From the NCBI GenBank assembly GCA_037388505.1, contig JARRKC010000044.1:1-64000 (forward strand): 64,000 nt of DNA, given 5' to 3'. The number at the start of each line of letters is the position of its first letter. Positions within the stretch are counted from its first letter, which is position 1. This DNA is from JARRKC01 sp037388505. GTDB taxonomy: Bacteria > Acidobacteriota > UBA6911 > RPQK01 > JAPXNP01. This document shows, piece after piece, positions 1 through 8,234 of the stretch. Both the position numbers and the translations under genes were made by a program. Under the pieces are notes generated by a model. That model was not told the DNA's origin and searched no databases. It saw only the letters and a program-made list of their open reading frames with translations.

Positions 1-268
1 GAAGGACACATGCGCAGGAGCGCGACCTGAGCAGCTGCGTGTCCCGTCAAGGACACCGCGAGAAGTGGTCGGGTAGGGCCACATCACCCCAATCCCGTTG
101 GGACGGCCGACGTGCCTCGCCGGGCAGCGCTTCGACCTGGTCGATCGTCCGGGACTTCGGCGCCGGTCTCCCGATCTCTCCTGCATTCCGGCCTGCCGTG
201 CGCCACGCTTCCATAGCGTCTCTGCGGGATGCCCGCCGTCCTTCTGTCGTCTCGAAAGGACCAAATGT
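1..268. other. No recognisable gene
   Basis: No reading frame here resembles a protein family. The only visible structure is one REP-like palindrome at 92-104 (ATCCCGTTGGGAC), which matches the larger cluster at 763-979 with one change. A related GTCCCGTCAAGGAC-like string lies near 45. Confidence 0.5.
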
Positions 269-724
269 TCAGCGGAATCGAACGTTCTCCATCACCGAGA
301 CCATCACCGTTGCGCCTTGAAGGGCCGTCAATGTGCACGCCTTCCGAATCCACCCGCGGATTCCGTCGGCGTGGACGTTCCGACAACCGGTTCGAGCCAG
401 ATAGAAGAGATCGGTCGAATAGGGATCGTCTTTGAAGAAATGGTTATGATGGCATCCGCCGACTGAAAGGACGATTTCAACGTCCGTGAAATCCAGCTCG
501 CACCAGTGGTCACGAGCTTTGCCTGGGACTACGACCCGCAAGTGGCCGGTAAATCCGGGCGAGACGAAGGGGAGCCGTGCCAGAGCGTTTTGAAGGTTGA
601 GCAGAGGCCGGCGGCACCGAGGGCAAAGTGAGGGCTGCTGAAGGATCTGCCCGACGAACCGGGCCAACTCCGTGAAAGCAGCCTGGACGTCGCGCTCGTA
701 CCGAAATTCCAGTAGGGACGCCAC
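269..724 (-). CDS. Hypothetical protein with one CxxC knuckle
   Basis: This is a possible protein of about 151 residues that I do not recognise. The frame stays open further upstream, but that part runs through the REP-like palindromes. I therefore place the start at the GTG at 724, just before a plausible sequence beginning ASLLEFRYERDV. Visible features are a CPRCRRPL zinc-knuckle-like motif in the first third and a C-terminal half rich in aromatic and His residues (GGCHHNHFF). No clear Shine-Dalgarno sequence precedes the GTG. Amino acid composition looks more protein-like than in the overlapping frames, but no neighbour supports a function and the frame could be spurious. Confidence 0.35.
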   Translation of the reverse strand: MASLLEFRYERDVQAAFTELARFVGQILQQPSLCPRCRRPLLNLQNALARLPFVSPGFTGHLRVVVPGKARDHWCELDFTDVEIVLSVGGCHHNHFFKDDPYSTDLFYLARTGCRNVHADGIRGWIRKACTLTALQGATVMVSVMENVRFR

Positions 725-762
725 GAAAGTAGCGCGGCAGGTCCACCGGGTTTCACATTCCC

Positions 763-979
763 GTCCCGTTAGGGACAATCGAGAGTAGCCCGGCATGGTA
801 ATGCCGGGGCCTCGGGCGGTGGGCCAAATCCCCCCAGTCCCGTTGGGACGGCTGACATCCCTCACTGCCCTGCGGCCCGGATTGGTCAATCGTCCCTACG
901 GGACTCCTCCGCGTCTCTTTACGGTCGCCGAAACCCGGCTCTATCGTACCGGGCTACTCTCACCCCGTCCCTCCGGGAC
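763..979. repeat. REPIN-like cluster of GTCCC...GGGAC palindromes
   Basis: Four short palindromes lie in 217 bases: GTCCCGTTAGGGAC (763-776), GTCCCGTTGGGAC (837-849), GTCCCTACGGGAC (892-904) and GTCCCTCCGGGAC (967-979). The outer part is mirrored. GAGAGTAGCCCGG at 781-793 has its exact reverse complement at 949-961, each next to an outer palindrome. Inside the left arm, 789-808 forms a perfect 8-bp hairpin with a GGTA loop. Paired, inverted REP-type hairpins are the layout of REPINs, which in other genomes are moved by RAYT (IS200-like) transposases. No RAYT gene is in the window. Confidence 0.7.
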
Positions 980-1535
980 GAAGCGGGGACATCCGAACCC
1001 TGCCTTACGTGCAGGCACAAGCCAACCACAATCGTCCGGAATCACCCCCGATCGACGGCATCGCCCGAACGAACCCTGATCGCAAGCCCAAAGGCGAACT
1101 CACCCGAGGGACTCCCGAGTGACCGGAGACAATTCCAGCTCCCTGGTAATAGGGAAATGTGGTGGACGCCCGACACCCGAGCACGACACCGCATTGGTTC
1201 GCCGGCGGACTCAGAACTTGGGCACGACGTCCGAACAACCTCGCCGCCCTTTGCCAATTTGGCCCGCCGACCCTTCGAAAGCCTGTAACTGCCCCAAGAG
1301 CTTGCTTTCCGGCGGGAAAGACGGTAAGGTCAAGGGGTTCCTTCAGTTGGAGGTCTCCTGTAGGGGCACGAACGATGTATGTGGTGTGAAGACCTCGTCA
1401 GTCTCGCCTTGTGAAAAGAAGCGCTCAAGCAATGTTCGGCCAGTTCGTGGTTTCAGTCAGTTGCTCGTCCATGTTCTGCTTCGTTTGCGATTTGCATCCC
1501 AGGGTTGAAGGCTACCTAGTTTCCAGGAGGAGAAC
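980..1535. other. Gene-free stretch before the RRM gene
   Basis: About 550 bases with no frame resembling a protein. Any promoter or long 5' leader of the RRM gene at 1536 must lie here, but I see no convincing -35/-10 pair. A good ribosome-binding site (CAGGAGGAGAAC) ends at 1535. Confidence 0.5.
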
Positions 1536-1838
1536 ATGTCCGGCAGAAAACTGTACGTAGGCGGCTTACCTTATTCCATTTCCGACAGGCAACTCGAGGA
1601 ACTCTTTTCCCAGCACGGGACGGTCGAATCGGCACGGGTGATCATCGATCGCATGTCGGGTCGGTCGAGAGGCTTCGGGTTCGTCGAGATGAGCTCCCAG
1701 GAAGAGGCCCAGGCCGCCGTCCAAAGCCTCAACGGCAGCGACCTCGAGGGCCGATCATTGACGGTCAACGAAGCTCGACCCCGGGTCTCATCCGGTGGCG
1801 ACAGGGGCGGTTTCGGCGGCGGTCGAAATCGCTGGTAG
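1536..1838 (+). CDS. RRM-domain RNA-binding protein
   Basis: A 100-residue single RNA recognition motif protein of the bacterial glycine-rich type. RNP2 (LYVGGLPY, residues 6-13) and RNP1 (RGFGFVEM, about residues 45-52) carry the aromatic residues that stack on single-stranded RNA. The tail is short and rich in Gly and Arg (GGDRGGFGGGRNRW), as in the cyanobacterial and proteobacterial Rbp family, which binds RNA in the cytoplasm and is often cold-induced. AGGAGG sits 4-9 bases before the ATG, which fixes the start. The gene stands alone, and a hairpin at 1853-1891 separates it from the converging membrane protein gene. The family is certain. The RNA targets are unknown. Confidence 0.95.
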   Translation: MSGRKLYVGGLPYSISDRQLEELFSQHGTVESARVIIDRMSGRSRGFGFVEMSSQEEAQAAVQSLNGSDLEGRSLTVNEARPRVSSGGDRGGFGGGRNRW

Positions 1839-1852
1839 CCCTTCCTTGACAT

Positions 1853-1891
1853 CGAGAAGCCAGGGCGGCTGTCGGTTGCCTCGGCTTCTCG
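1853..1891 (+). terminator. Terminator-like inverted repeat after RRM gene
   Basis: CGAGAAGCC (1853-1861) is the exact reverse complement of GGCTTCTCG (1883-1891), with a 21-base loop. It lies between two converging genes and could end transcription from either side. No U-tract follows, so it may not act as a classical intrinsic terminator. Confidence 0.5.
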
Positions 1892-1932
1892 TCTGTCGAC
1901 AGCTCTCCCCACAAGATTTAGAACTTTCCTGC

Positions 1933-4488
1933 TCATCGTTGGGGGGGAGTTGTCGATTTCGCCCCTGCTTCTCGCCCGTCACCGAGACGTCGGTCGCCCG
2001 AACGGAGGATGCAAGCGAGTAGAATCGCCACGGCGGCAAGAGACAAGATCCAGCCGATTCTCCAGCTCGCCGGCTGGTATCGGTATTCGACTTCGCTGAC
2101 GCCGGCAGGAATGCGGACCGCCGGCATCAGATCCAGGAAAGGCTTGGTCTCGACGGGCCGGCCGTCGACATAGACATGCCAGCCGGGCCAGACGCGCATG
2201 CTGCGGACCATCCATTCCGGTCGGTCGGTCTCGACCTGATAGACGGCGCGCTCAGGCGAGTATCGGAGCAGCCGGATCCCGTCATGAGACAGCTGGTCCC
2301 CGCGGGTCGGCTTGAACGATTCGGACAAGAAAGCCCCGGGGGACGGGTTATCCCGCTCGTAAACCCTCACCCTGCCGAAGTCGCGCCGTTTCCAGGTCGA
2401 AGCGGATGCCTCCAAATCTGCTCCCAAGAGACCAAACGCCGCGACGCCGGCGGGTTTGCCCTCGAGCAACAGCGAGCCTCCAGTGAGGGAGTCTGAAGTC
2501 GCCATGGACCACAGGTACACCCCTCCATGAGGAGAATTCCCCGTCACCTCGAGTCGCAGAAAATACTGACCCGGATCGAGGTCCCGGGTGGGAAAGCTAA
2601 ACTCGGTCCATCCGTTATCCGAAATTGGTCCTGAAGCGTCGACGGAGGCGGACAGAGTTCGTCGATCCCCATCGAGGAGCGTGAGGCGAAGGGCACCGGC
2701 CGGCACGCTCCGCCCCCCGGTCGCGGTTTTGAATCGCGCCCCGGCGATGCGGCTGCGTTTGTCGAGAGTGAATCGCTGTAAGGCTGTCTCGCCCGGCTGC
2801 AGTTGGGAGACCTCGTTCGTTCTCCACTGTCCCACGATCGTCGGGGTGCCGGAGACGATGAAGCGGATGGAGAAGAGATCGAAGCAGGGAGAATCGAGCC
2901 GGATATCTTCGGCATGGATCTGCGCCGCCGTGGGCGTCACCCACGGATTACGGACCACACAGTCGAGGATGGTCCTCTCTTGCGGCAACCTGTGGGTATG
3001 GGCAAACCAGTCCTCGATCCCATAGGCGGTCAGGATTCCCGGGAATCGCAAGGTGTCGTACGTAAGAACGGCGCTCTGGCCGGGGCCCGTCTGCTTCTGC
3101 AGATAGCGCAGCAAAGGTGTTTCGGGGAAGAATTTCGAGTCGGCGACGACGGCATTCTGAGCCCAACCCACTCTGATCAAGTCTCCGGCCTGCAGCAGAA
3201 TCAACAATGGCGCGGCGAGCAGAATCCAGCGGCGAGACGGCGTAAGGATCTTCTGGAGAAAGGTATAGCCCGCAGCCGCCAGCACGGCCATGGCCAGGCC
3301 GAAGATCACGAACAGCCGCCCGTTCGGATTCAGATTGAAAACCGGCAGATGGTAGACGATCCTGGCGATGAACGGTGGGAATCCGTAGATCAGCACCAAC
3401 GACAGAGCCGCCACCCCGACCCAGAAAAGGCTTGACAAGGGTCCTCTCCTTCTTCGCTGCAGGAGAGCCAAGGGGACCAGGAGCATGGCAATCCAGCCCA
3501 CGTATCCGGTGTACTCAGGGTGAGGGTGGTATCCCTTGAAGAAGGGAAAGAGGAGGAACGGAAGCTTGTCGATCGGCACCGACGAGGCCTGGCGCCAGGA
3601 AAGATCGACCGTAGAGAGGTACTCGACACTGGGCAGAAGTTGAAAAGCGGTCAATAGGAAGCCGAGCGAGACGCCGGCTACTGCCCAGAAGGCCGGCCGA
3701 AGGCCTCCTCTGAGGCTTCGACCGGGACGGGAGAGGATCATCCAGAGAGAGAGCAACGCAAGGAGATACAAAGTGTAGCCGGCCAGAGCCGGAAAACCGC
3801 CGAACAGCATCAGAGCCGTCAGAATCGCCAGTACTCCGACTTCCCGCCGATTCGGATTCCGCATCAGACGTACGAAGGACCAGATGACCCACGGAATCCA
3901 GCAGCTGGTTGCCACCTGGGGCCACATCAGCCACGAGAGATTGAAGCCGCACAGCATGAAGGTTACGGCACCCAGCAAGGCGGCCTGAGTCGAGAACTCG
4001 AGCCGACACAGCAGAAAAGCACCCAGTCCGGCGATGAAGAGACGAACCAGGAGCGCCAGGCTGTATCCCAACCCGTTCCCCAGGAGGAGAAAGATCAAAA
4101 ACGACGGAGACAAGTAGGAGTCGAAGAGAAGGGGAAGAGCCGGTTGCCCGCCCGAGACGAAGGGGTTCCAGAGAGGAATGGCTCCCTCGCGCAGACGCGA
4201 CTTCACGTAGAGCCAGCGCGGTATCCAGGCATCGAGCACGTCGGCCTTGTTGCCGTCCAGAGCTTCTTCCGTGTGGAGTTCCTCCGGCCAGCCCTGTCCG
4301 GACAGAAGGAGGTCCATGGGAGCCACAACCTCACCCCGAAACAAATTAGCACCCAACGCCATGCAGGAGATCAGCACGAGGAGAAGCGAGACCAGAGCGA
4401 TCTCCCTCCTCGAAGGCGATGAAACCCCTGGAGCCGGCTCCGAGTGAGCGCGGATCCGACGAAAACCGGGAGCCCAGAGGCTCAACAT
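1933..4488 (-). CDS. YfhO-family multi-spanning membrane protein
   Basis: An 851-residue integral membrane protein of the YfhO (PF09586-like) type, thought to be GT-C-fold sugar transferases acting on the outer face of the membrane. About a dozen hydrophobic segments fill residues 25-470. A soluble extracytoplasmic region follows (about 480-800), and a last helix sits near 815-835 (RIGWILSLAAVAILLACIL). Just before that helix is the typical YfhO ending, with WPGWHVYVDGRP and an AVRIPAG...VEYRY stretch. An early loop carries NPFVSGGQP, like the family's first-loop motif. The start is the ATG at 4488. The GT2 and GT-C-like genes nearby fit a role in cell-surface glycans, but the substrate cannot be read from the sequence. 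Confidence 0.85.
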   Translation of the reverse strand: MLSLWAPGFRRIRAHSEPAPGVSSPSRREIALVSLLLVLISCMALGANLFRGEVVAPMDLLLSGQGWPEELHTEEALDGNKADVLDAWIPRWLYVKSRLREGAIPLWNPFVSGGQPALPLLFDSYLSPSFLIFLLLGNGLGYSLALLVRLFIAGLGAFLLCRLEFSTQAALLGAVTFMLCGFNLSWLMWPQVATSCWIPWVIWSFVRLMRNPNRREVGVLAILTALMLFGGFPALAGYTLYLLALLSLWMILSRPGRSLRGGLRPAFWAVAGVSLGFLLTAFQLLPSVEYLSTVDLSWRQASSVPIDKLPFLLFPFFKGYHPHPEYTGYVGWIAMLLVPLALLQRRRRGPLSSLFWVGVAALSLVLIYGFPPFIARIVYHLPVFNLNPNGRLFVIFGLAMAVLAAAGYTFLQKILTPSRRWILLAAPLLILLQAGDLIRVGWAQNAVVADSKFFPETPLLRYLQKQTGPGQSAVLTYDTLRFPGILTAYGIEDWFAHTHRLPQERTILDCVVRNPWVTPTAAQIHAEDIRLDSPCFDLFSIRFIVSGTPTIVGQWRTNEVSQLQPGETALQRFTLDKRSRIAGARFKTATGGRSVPAGALRLTLLDGDRRTLSASVDASGPISDNGWTEFSFPTRDLDPGQYFLRLEVTGNSPHGGVYLWSMATSDSLTGGSLLLEGKPAGVAAFGLLGADLEASASTWKRRDFGRVRVYERDNPSPGAFLSESFKPTRGDQLSHDGIRLLRYSPERAVYQVETDRPEWMVRSMRVWPGWHVYVDGRPVETKPFLDLMPAVRIPAGVSEVEYRYQPASWRIGWILSLAAVAILLACILRSGDRRLGDGREAGAKSTTPPQR

Positions 4489-4635
4489 TGCTCACCCTGA
4501 GGCCGCGCAGCACCCGAGGCTTGGGACCCGTCCGAATTCATGATCGCTATTCTGCCACCTTCTATCAGTGGGCCCAACTCCTACAATTCGCATTCTAACT
4601 ACGGAAAAGCATCGACCGGAGCATTCGCCGGTGCA

Positions 4636-4872
4636 TTCGGCAGAAAGTACCTGCATCGGCGGAACACGGGCCGCTCGGATGGTCGGAATGAGACCCGCGA
4701 GGATCGAAACAGGCAGGTTGAGGGCTGCGACGACAACAAGCATGGGAGGAACCGTCGACAAGACGGCGAAGAACGGCGAAGCCGGCAATGCCGCAACCGC
4801 AATCGTTCCGACGAGCCCATCTACCCGTGTCCCATCTCTGCCCCAGATCCAGGGACATCTTCGGTTCTGGAT
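4636..4872 (-). pseudogene. C-terminal remnant of FtsX/MacB-type ABC permease
   Basis: A minus-strand frame bounded upstream by a TGA at 4873-4875 encodes about 79 residues. They end in a hydrophobic helix followed by AGLIPTIRAARVPPMQVL, the signature end of MacB/FtsX permeases (usually an IPA-RRAARVDPxxAL pattern). Everything upstream that such a permease needs is missing. The frame then runs on as unrelated sequence to a stop at 4492. I read it as the last helix and tail of a deleted permease. The match rests on one motif plus its hydrophobic context, so it remains tentative. Confidence 0.4.
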
Positions 4873-4959
4873 TCACATTACAGCCCGTGGTAGCCTCTCT
4901 CACTGCAGTGGATTCCGTTTGCTCCAAGAGGCCACCCGGCAAGCTCGCCCGGTGAGGTT

Positions 4960-5661
4960 ATGGCAGAACTTCTACAGGTCGTTATTCCGGTCTGCAACGA
5001 GGCTGGAAGCATCGAGGCGACGCTTGATGAGCTGCATTCCGAGCTGGCGGGATCACTGGAACTCGAGTTGATCGTATGTGAAGACGGCAGCACGGACGGC
5101 ACGGAACGGACACTCTCGCTGCTCGAGGGCCGGCTTCCACTCACCGTCATTTCGAGCAGAACCAGAAAAGGATACTCTCGGGCCGTCCTCGACGGCCTCC
5201 GCTCAACGACCGGGGAATGGGTCCTTTGTCTTGACGGGGACGGGCAATGTGATCCCCACGACTTCTGGCGCCTCTGGAATGAGCGGACGAGTGCGGAAGT
5301 CATCACCGGGAGTCGCGCCCTGCGACCGGAACCCTGGCCCCGCCGATTCCTGTCTCGAACCTTCAGGGCCTTGTTCTCGATGGCGTTTGGAACACACATC
5401 GTCGATCCCAGCAGCCCCTACGTACTGATCCATCAGAGGGTCGTTCGCAGGCTCCGAGACGAGTTGGGCCTCTTTCCACAGGGTTTCTGGTGGGAATTCA
5501 CTGCCAGGACAATCCATCATGGCTTTCCTGTGAAGGAAGTACCTGTGGGATATCGGCCGAGGAGGCGCGGCGAGACCCAGATTTACCGCCTGACCAGGAT
5601 TCCCATGATCGGATGGACTCACGTGATCGGGCTCTTGCGTCTTTGGCGGCAGCTCAGGTGA
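4960..5661 (+). CDS. Family 2 glycosyltransferase (GT-A fold)
   Basis: A 233-residue cytoplasmic or membrane-associated GT2 enzyme of the dolichyl-phosphate-mannose-synthase type. It transfers a sugar from an activated donor, often to a polyprenyl phosphate. The N-terminus VVIPVCNEAGSIEATL is the nucleotide-binding strand, CEDGSTDGT is the second conserved block, and CLDGDGQCDP (about residues 89-98) holds the DxD-like metal-binding motif. There are no C-terminal membrane helices, so it resembles the short soluble subgroup. It is followed after 11 bases by a GT-C-like membrane protein, a common pairing in which the GT2 makes the lipid-linked donor used by the membrane transferase. Confidence 0.9.
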   Translation: MAELLQVVIPVCNEAGSIEATLDELHSELAGSLELELIVCEDGSTDGTERTLSLLEGRLPLTVISSRTRKGYSRAVLDGLRSTTGEWVLCLDGDGQCDPHDFWRLWNERTSAEVITGSRALRPEPWPRRFLSRTFRALFSMAFGTHIVDPSSPYVLIHQRVVRRLRDELGLFPQGFWWEFTARTIHHGFPVKEVPVGYRPRRRGETQIYRLTRIPMIGWTHVIGLLRLWRQLR

Positions 5662-5672
5662 GTCACGGTGCA

Positions 5673-7211
5673 ATGGCTGAAAAGACGCATACTTGGCTCT
5701 ATCTTGTCCTGGGTGGTTCGCTCGGGCTGCTTCTGGCCACCATCTGGAGCTTCCACTATCTTCCCCTAACGGATCTGCCGGAGCATGTTCTGGCCGCCAA
5801 GGTCCTCGTCGATTACGAAGATCCTGGCACCTGCTACTCCAGTTTCTACACCGTGGAGACGCCGTGGAAGCCCTATTCAGCGACCTTCTTCTGGAGTGCT
5901 CGGTTGTTGGCGCCGGTCGCGACGCCGCTGCACGCGGCCAAGCTCTATCTGAGTCTGTCCCTGGTCCTGACGATCGTCGGTATCGGCTTCTGGCTGAAAG
6001 CGGTCGCTCCCGGGCAGATGGTTCAACTGATACCCGCCACGATGCTCCTCTACAGTTCCTTTTTCTTCGTCGGAATGCTGAACACACTCTTTGCCGTGCC
6101 GTTCTTCTTCTTTGCGCTGTGGAGCTGTCACGAGATTCTGAAGAAGGGTCCGACGAGCCCCTTCTACGATGTGGGCCTTGCAGTCTGTCTCCTGCTCATT
6201 TACTTCTCGCACATCACCGTTTTCGGGGCCGCCATTCTGGTGCTCGGCACGCTCTGGTTGTTCTCTCCCAATCGAAGGAGAGGATGGCGCCTGGCCCTGG
6301 CCGCAGCTCCTTCCGTGGGTTTGACGCTGGCCTATTTCCTCCTGACGACCAGCAAAGGCGTGCACACGCTGCTCAACATCAGTTATGACCCCATCCTCTT
6401 GAGAGCTTCCAGCCTTCTGGTGCCGTTCAATGCGGTTTTCGACCGTGTGAACCATGTCTGGGTGTATGAACCCGATCAATTGGTGATCGACATCCTCCTC
6501 GGGATTCTCATTGTGCTCGGCACTGTTGTCGGCAGCCGGCGCTCCGCTTTCCGGTCGGAAGGCGTCGTTTCGAAGCGCCATGTCGTCGTCGTGGCTCTCT
6601 CTTTGCTCGGAAGTACCTTGCTCCTCCCGTCGTTGGTCGGAGGAGCACTTTCGATCGGGATACGGCTTGGGTACTTCGCCACTCTGGTGCTGTTGATGCT
6701 GGCACCCACAGGCTGGTCTCGCAGCCCTGCTTTGCGGGCGGGGGTGGTGATGTTGGCGCTCGCCATGCCCCTCCTGTTCGCCTATCACTGTTATCTCTTT
6801 CAGGGCGAGATGGGAGACTTCGAGCGAATCGTCGACCGCATGCCGTCCTGTCAGGTCGTTCTTCCGATCGTCACCGAGCTCAACGGGGCGGGACTCCACA
6901 ACTACCCGCATCTTCATGATGCCGACTGGTATTGTTACCTCAAAGGTGGAATCAACCCGTACACGATTACACGCTTCCCCTACTTTCCGGTTCAGGCGCG
7001 CTGCAAGTTCTTCCCGGCCGCTCCGGGGGAGTTTTCGATGGCGTCGTTCAAGTACGCGCGCAATGAAAAGGGCGTGCAGTACTTTCTGGCTCGAACGCGG
7101 GAGACCGGCATCATCGATGATCTGGAGGCGCACGTTCCCCTTCTTGCGCGTGGGGGACTTTGGTGGGTTTTCGGTCCAAACCGAGGGACAAGAGTCAACT
7201 GCGGTGAATAG
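5673..7211 (+). CDS. Multi-spanning membrane protein, likely GT-C glycosyltransferase
   Basis: A 512-residue protein with about a dozen hydrophobic segments. I use the ATG at 5673, because the longer open frame overlaps the glycosyltransferase gene out of frame. Directly after the first helix it has LPLTDLPEHVLAAKVL. An acidic residue plus a DLPxH-type pattern in the first outside loop is typical of GT-C transferases that use lipid-phosphate sugars. The C-terminal 120 residues are mostly soluble (a DADWYCYLKGGINPY region). It lies 11 bases downstream of the GT2 gene and is almost certainly co-transcribed. No named family can be assigned with confidence. Confidence 0.75.
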   Translation: MAEKTHTWLYLVLGGSLGLLLATIWSFHYLPLTDLPEHVLAAKVLVDYEDPGTCYSSFYTVETPWKPYSATFFWSARLLAPVATPLHAAKLYLSLSLVLTIVGIGFWLKAVAPGQMVQLIPATMLLYSSFFFVGMLNTLFAVPFFFFALWSCHEILKKGPTSPFYDVGLAVCLLLIYFSHITVFGAAILVLGTLWLFSPNRRRGWRLALAAAPSVGLTLAYFLLTTSKGVHTLLNISYDPILLRASSLLVPFNAVFDRVNHVWVYEPDQLVIDILLGILIVLGTVVGSRRSAFRSEGVVSKRHVVVVALSLLGSTLLLPSLVGGALSIGIRLGYFATLVLLMLAPTGWSRSPALRAGVVMLALAMPLLFAYHCYLFQGEMGDFERIVDRMPSCQVVLPIVTELNGAGLHNYPHLHDADWYCYLKGGINPYTITRFPYFPVQARCKFFPAAPGEFSMASFKYARNEKGVQYFLARTRETGIIDDLEAHVPLLARGGLWWVFGPNRGTRVNCGE

Positions 7212-7385
7212 GCGGATCGATTCAGTGAAACCGTGCGATATCGAGTCTGGGCCCGTCCAGCCGTCGACTCCCTACGGTTACCGAAACGGATTCTTCACAG
7301 GCTTCTCTTCGCCCTGGTAGATCGCCGCATAGTGTATGTAATTGTCCGCATAGCGCTTTCCGGAATGAGGTCGAAAGGCAGAGAC

Positions 7386-8033
7386 TTACAGATCGACTTC
7401 CCCTTCGTAGAGCATCTTCTTCAGATCAAAGACCTCGTCGATCCGAATGCCTGCTGGAAACTGGACGACAAACCGAACCTTTGCTGCACCAGAGGGGAGA
7501 GTCGGTTCGCCCCCTGCGTCGCGTCGCGGGAAGAAGATCAGGCAGGAAAACATCTTGTCATCGACCATACGATAGCCGGAGGCCGCGAGGCTGGTTGACC
7601 CAAGGGTGAGCGTCGCCCGCTTGATCCCACTCTGCGCAATGGCCTCCTCGAGCCATGCTCTGAACTTGAGCGCGTCCCGCTCCTCTACGACCTTTGGCCG
7701 AGGACCAGACAGCAGAGACAATGGGACTATTTGGCAGCCGAGTATGAAGAATTGGTCGGACATCCCTCGAACAACCTCTTCACCAGGCACCGGTTCCTCG
7801 AGCTGGCCCCAGCGTTCGTTCGCATTTTTCATGATTTTCGCCGAGCGCCAAGTGACGAGTGCAAGCCATTTCAGGTCCCGCGGCACCTCATCTCGAATCC
7901 ACTGCGAATGTTTCCGGATCGTTCGAAGCGTGTCACGGTCCCATTCGGTCCACGGTTTCTGATCCCATGGCCTGTCGGCCGTAAATCCCGACCCCACGAG
8001 AAGAAGCATCAAGACCAGACCGGGCCACTTCAT
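7386..8033 (-). CDS. Secreted protein of unknown function
   Basis: 215 residues starting with a clear Sec signal peptide (MKWPGLVLMLLLVGSGFTA, cleavage expected near residue 19). The mature part is soluble and mixed alpha/beta. It is rich in Trp near the start (RPWDQKPWTEW), has an amphipathic middle, and ends in FVVQFPAGIRIDEVFDLKKM. It contains no Cys pairs and no catalytic motif that I recognise. It lies downstream of the kinase genes on the same strand, separated from the kinase stump by about 60 bases. It may be the distal gene of that operon. Confidence 0.7.
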   Translation of the reverse strand: MKWPGLVLMLLLVGSGFTADRPWDQKPWTEWDRDTLRTIRKHSQWIRDEVPRDLKWLALVTWRSAKIMKNANERWGQLEEPVPGEEVVRGMSDQFFILGCQIVPLSLLSGPRPKVVEERDALKFRAWLEEAIAQSGIKRATLTLGSTSLAASGYRMVDDKMFSCLIFFPRRDAGGEPTLPSGAAKVRFVVQFPAGIRIDEVFDLKKMLYEGEVDL

Positions 8034-8090
8034 ATCCTAGATTTTGCGTCGAGCCAGCAGAAGCATCAAGACTCTTCCACCCGTCGGGGA

Positions 8091-8234
8091 TCAGAAAGGG
8101 GAGAAAGAAACAGTGTCCCCGACTCCCCGCGTCTCGCGCTCGAGCCGGGTATCGGTCGCGCGGTAGACTTCCCCCATTCCTCCCGCGCCCAGCCTGGCGG
8201 TGATTTCGTACAAGCCCAGACCCGCGCCGATCAT
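8091..8234 (-). pseudogene. N-terminal stump of a second Ser/Thr kinase
   Basis: The ATG at 8234 overlaps the TGA of the upstream kinase (ATGA), so this was a coupled second gene. It encodes 47 residues: MIGAGLGLYEITARLGAGG with the glycine-rich loop GAGGMGEVYRA, then ATDTRLERE. That is a textbook kinase start up to the point where the VALK lysine should follow. Instead the frame becomes unrelated (TRGVGDTVSFSPF) and stops at 8091-8093. The remaining kinase has been deleted. The upstream intact kinase starts with the same pattern (GSGGMGEVYRALDTRLNRQ), so the stump is a paralogue. Confidence 0.85.

Noticed and set aside
763..979. CRISPR-like array of short repeats
   Set aside because: The repeats are 13-14 base palindromes in unequal spacing with mirrored flanks, there are only four, and no cas genes are near.
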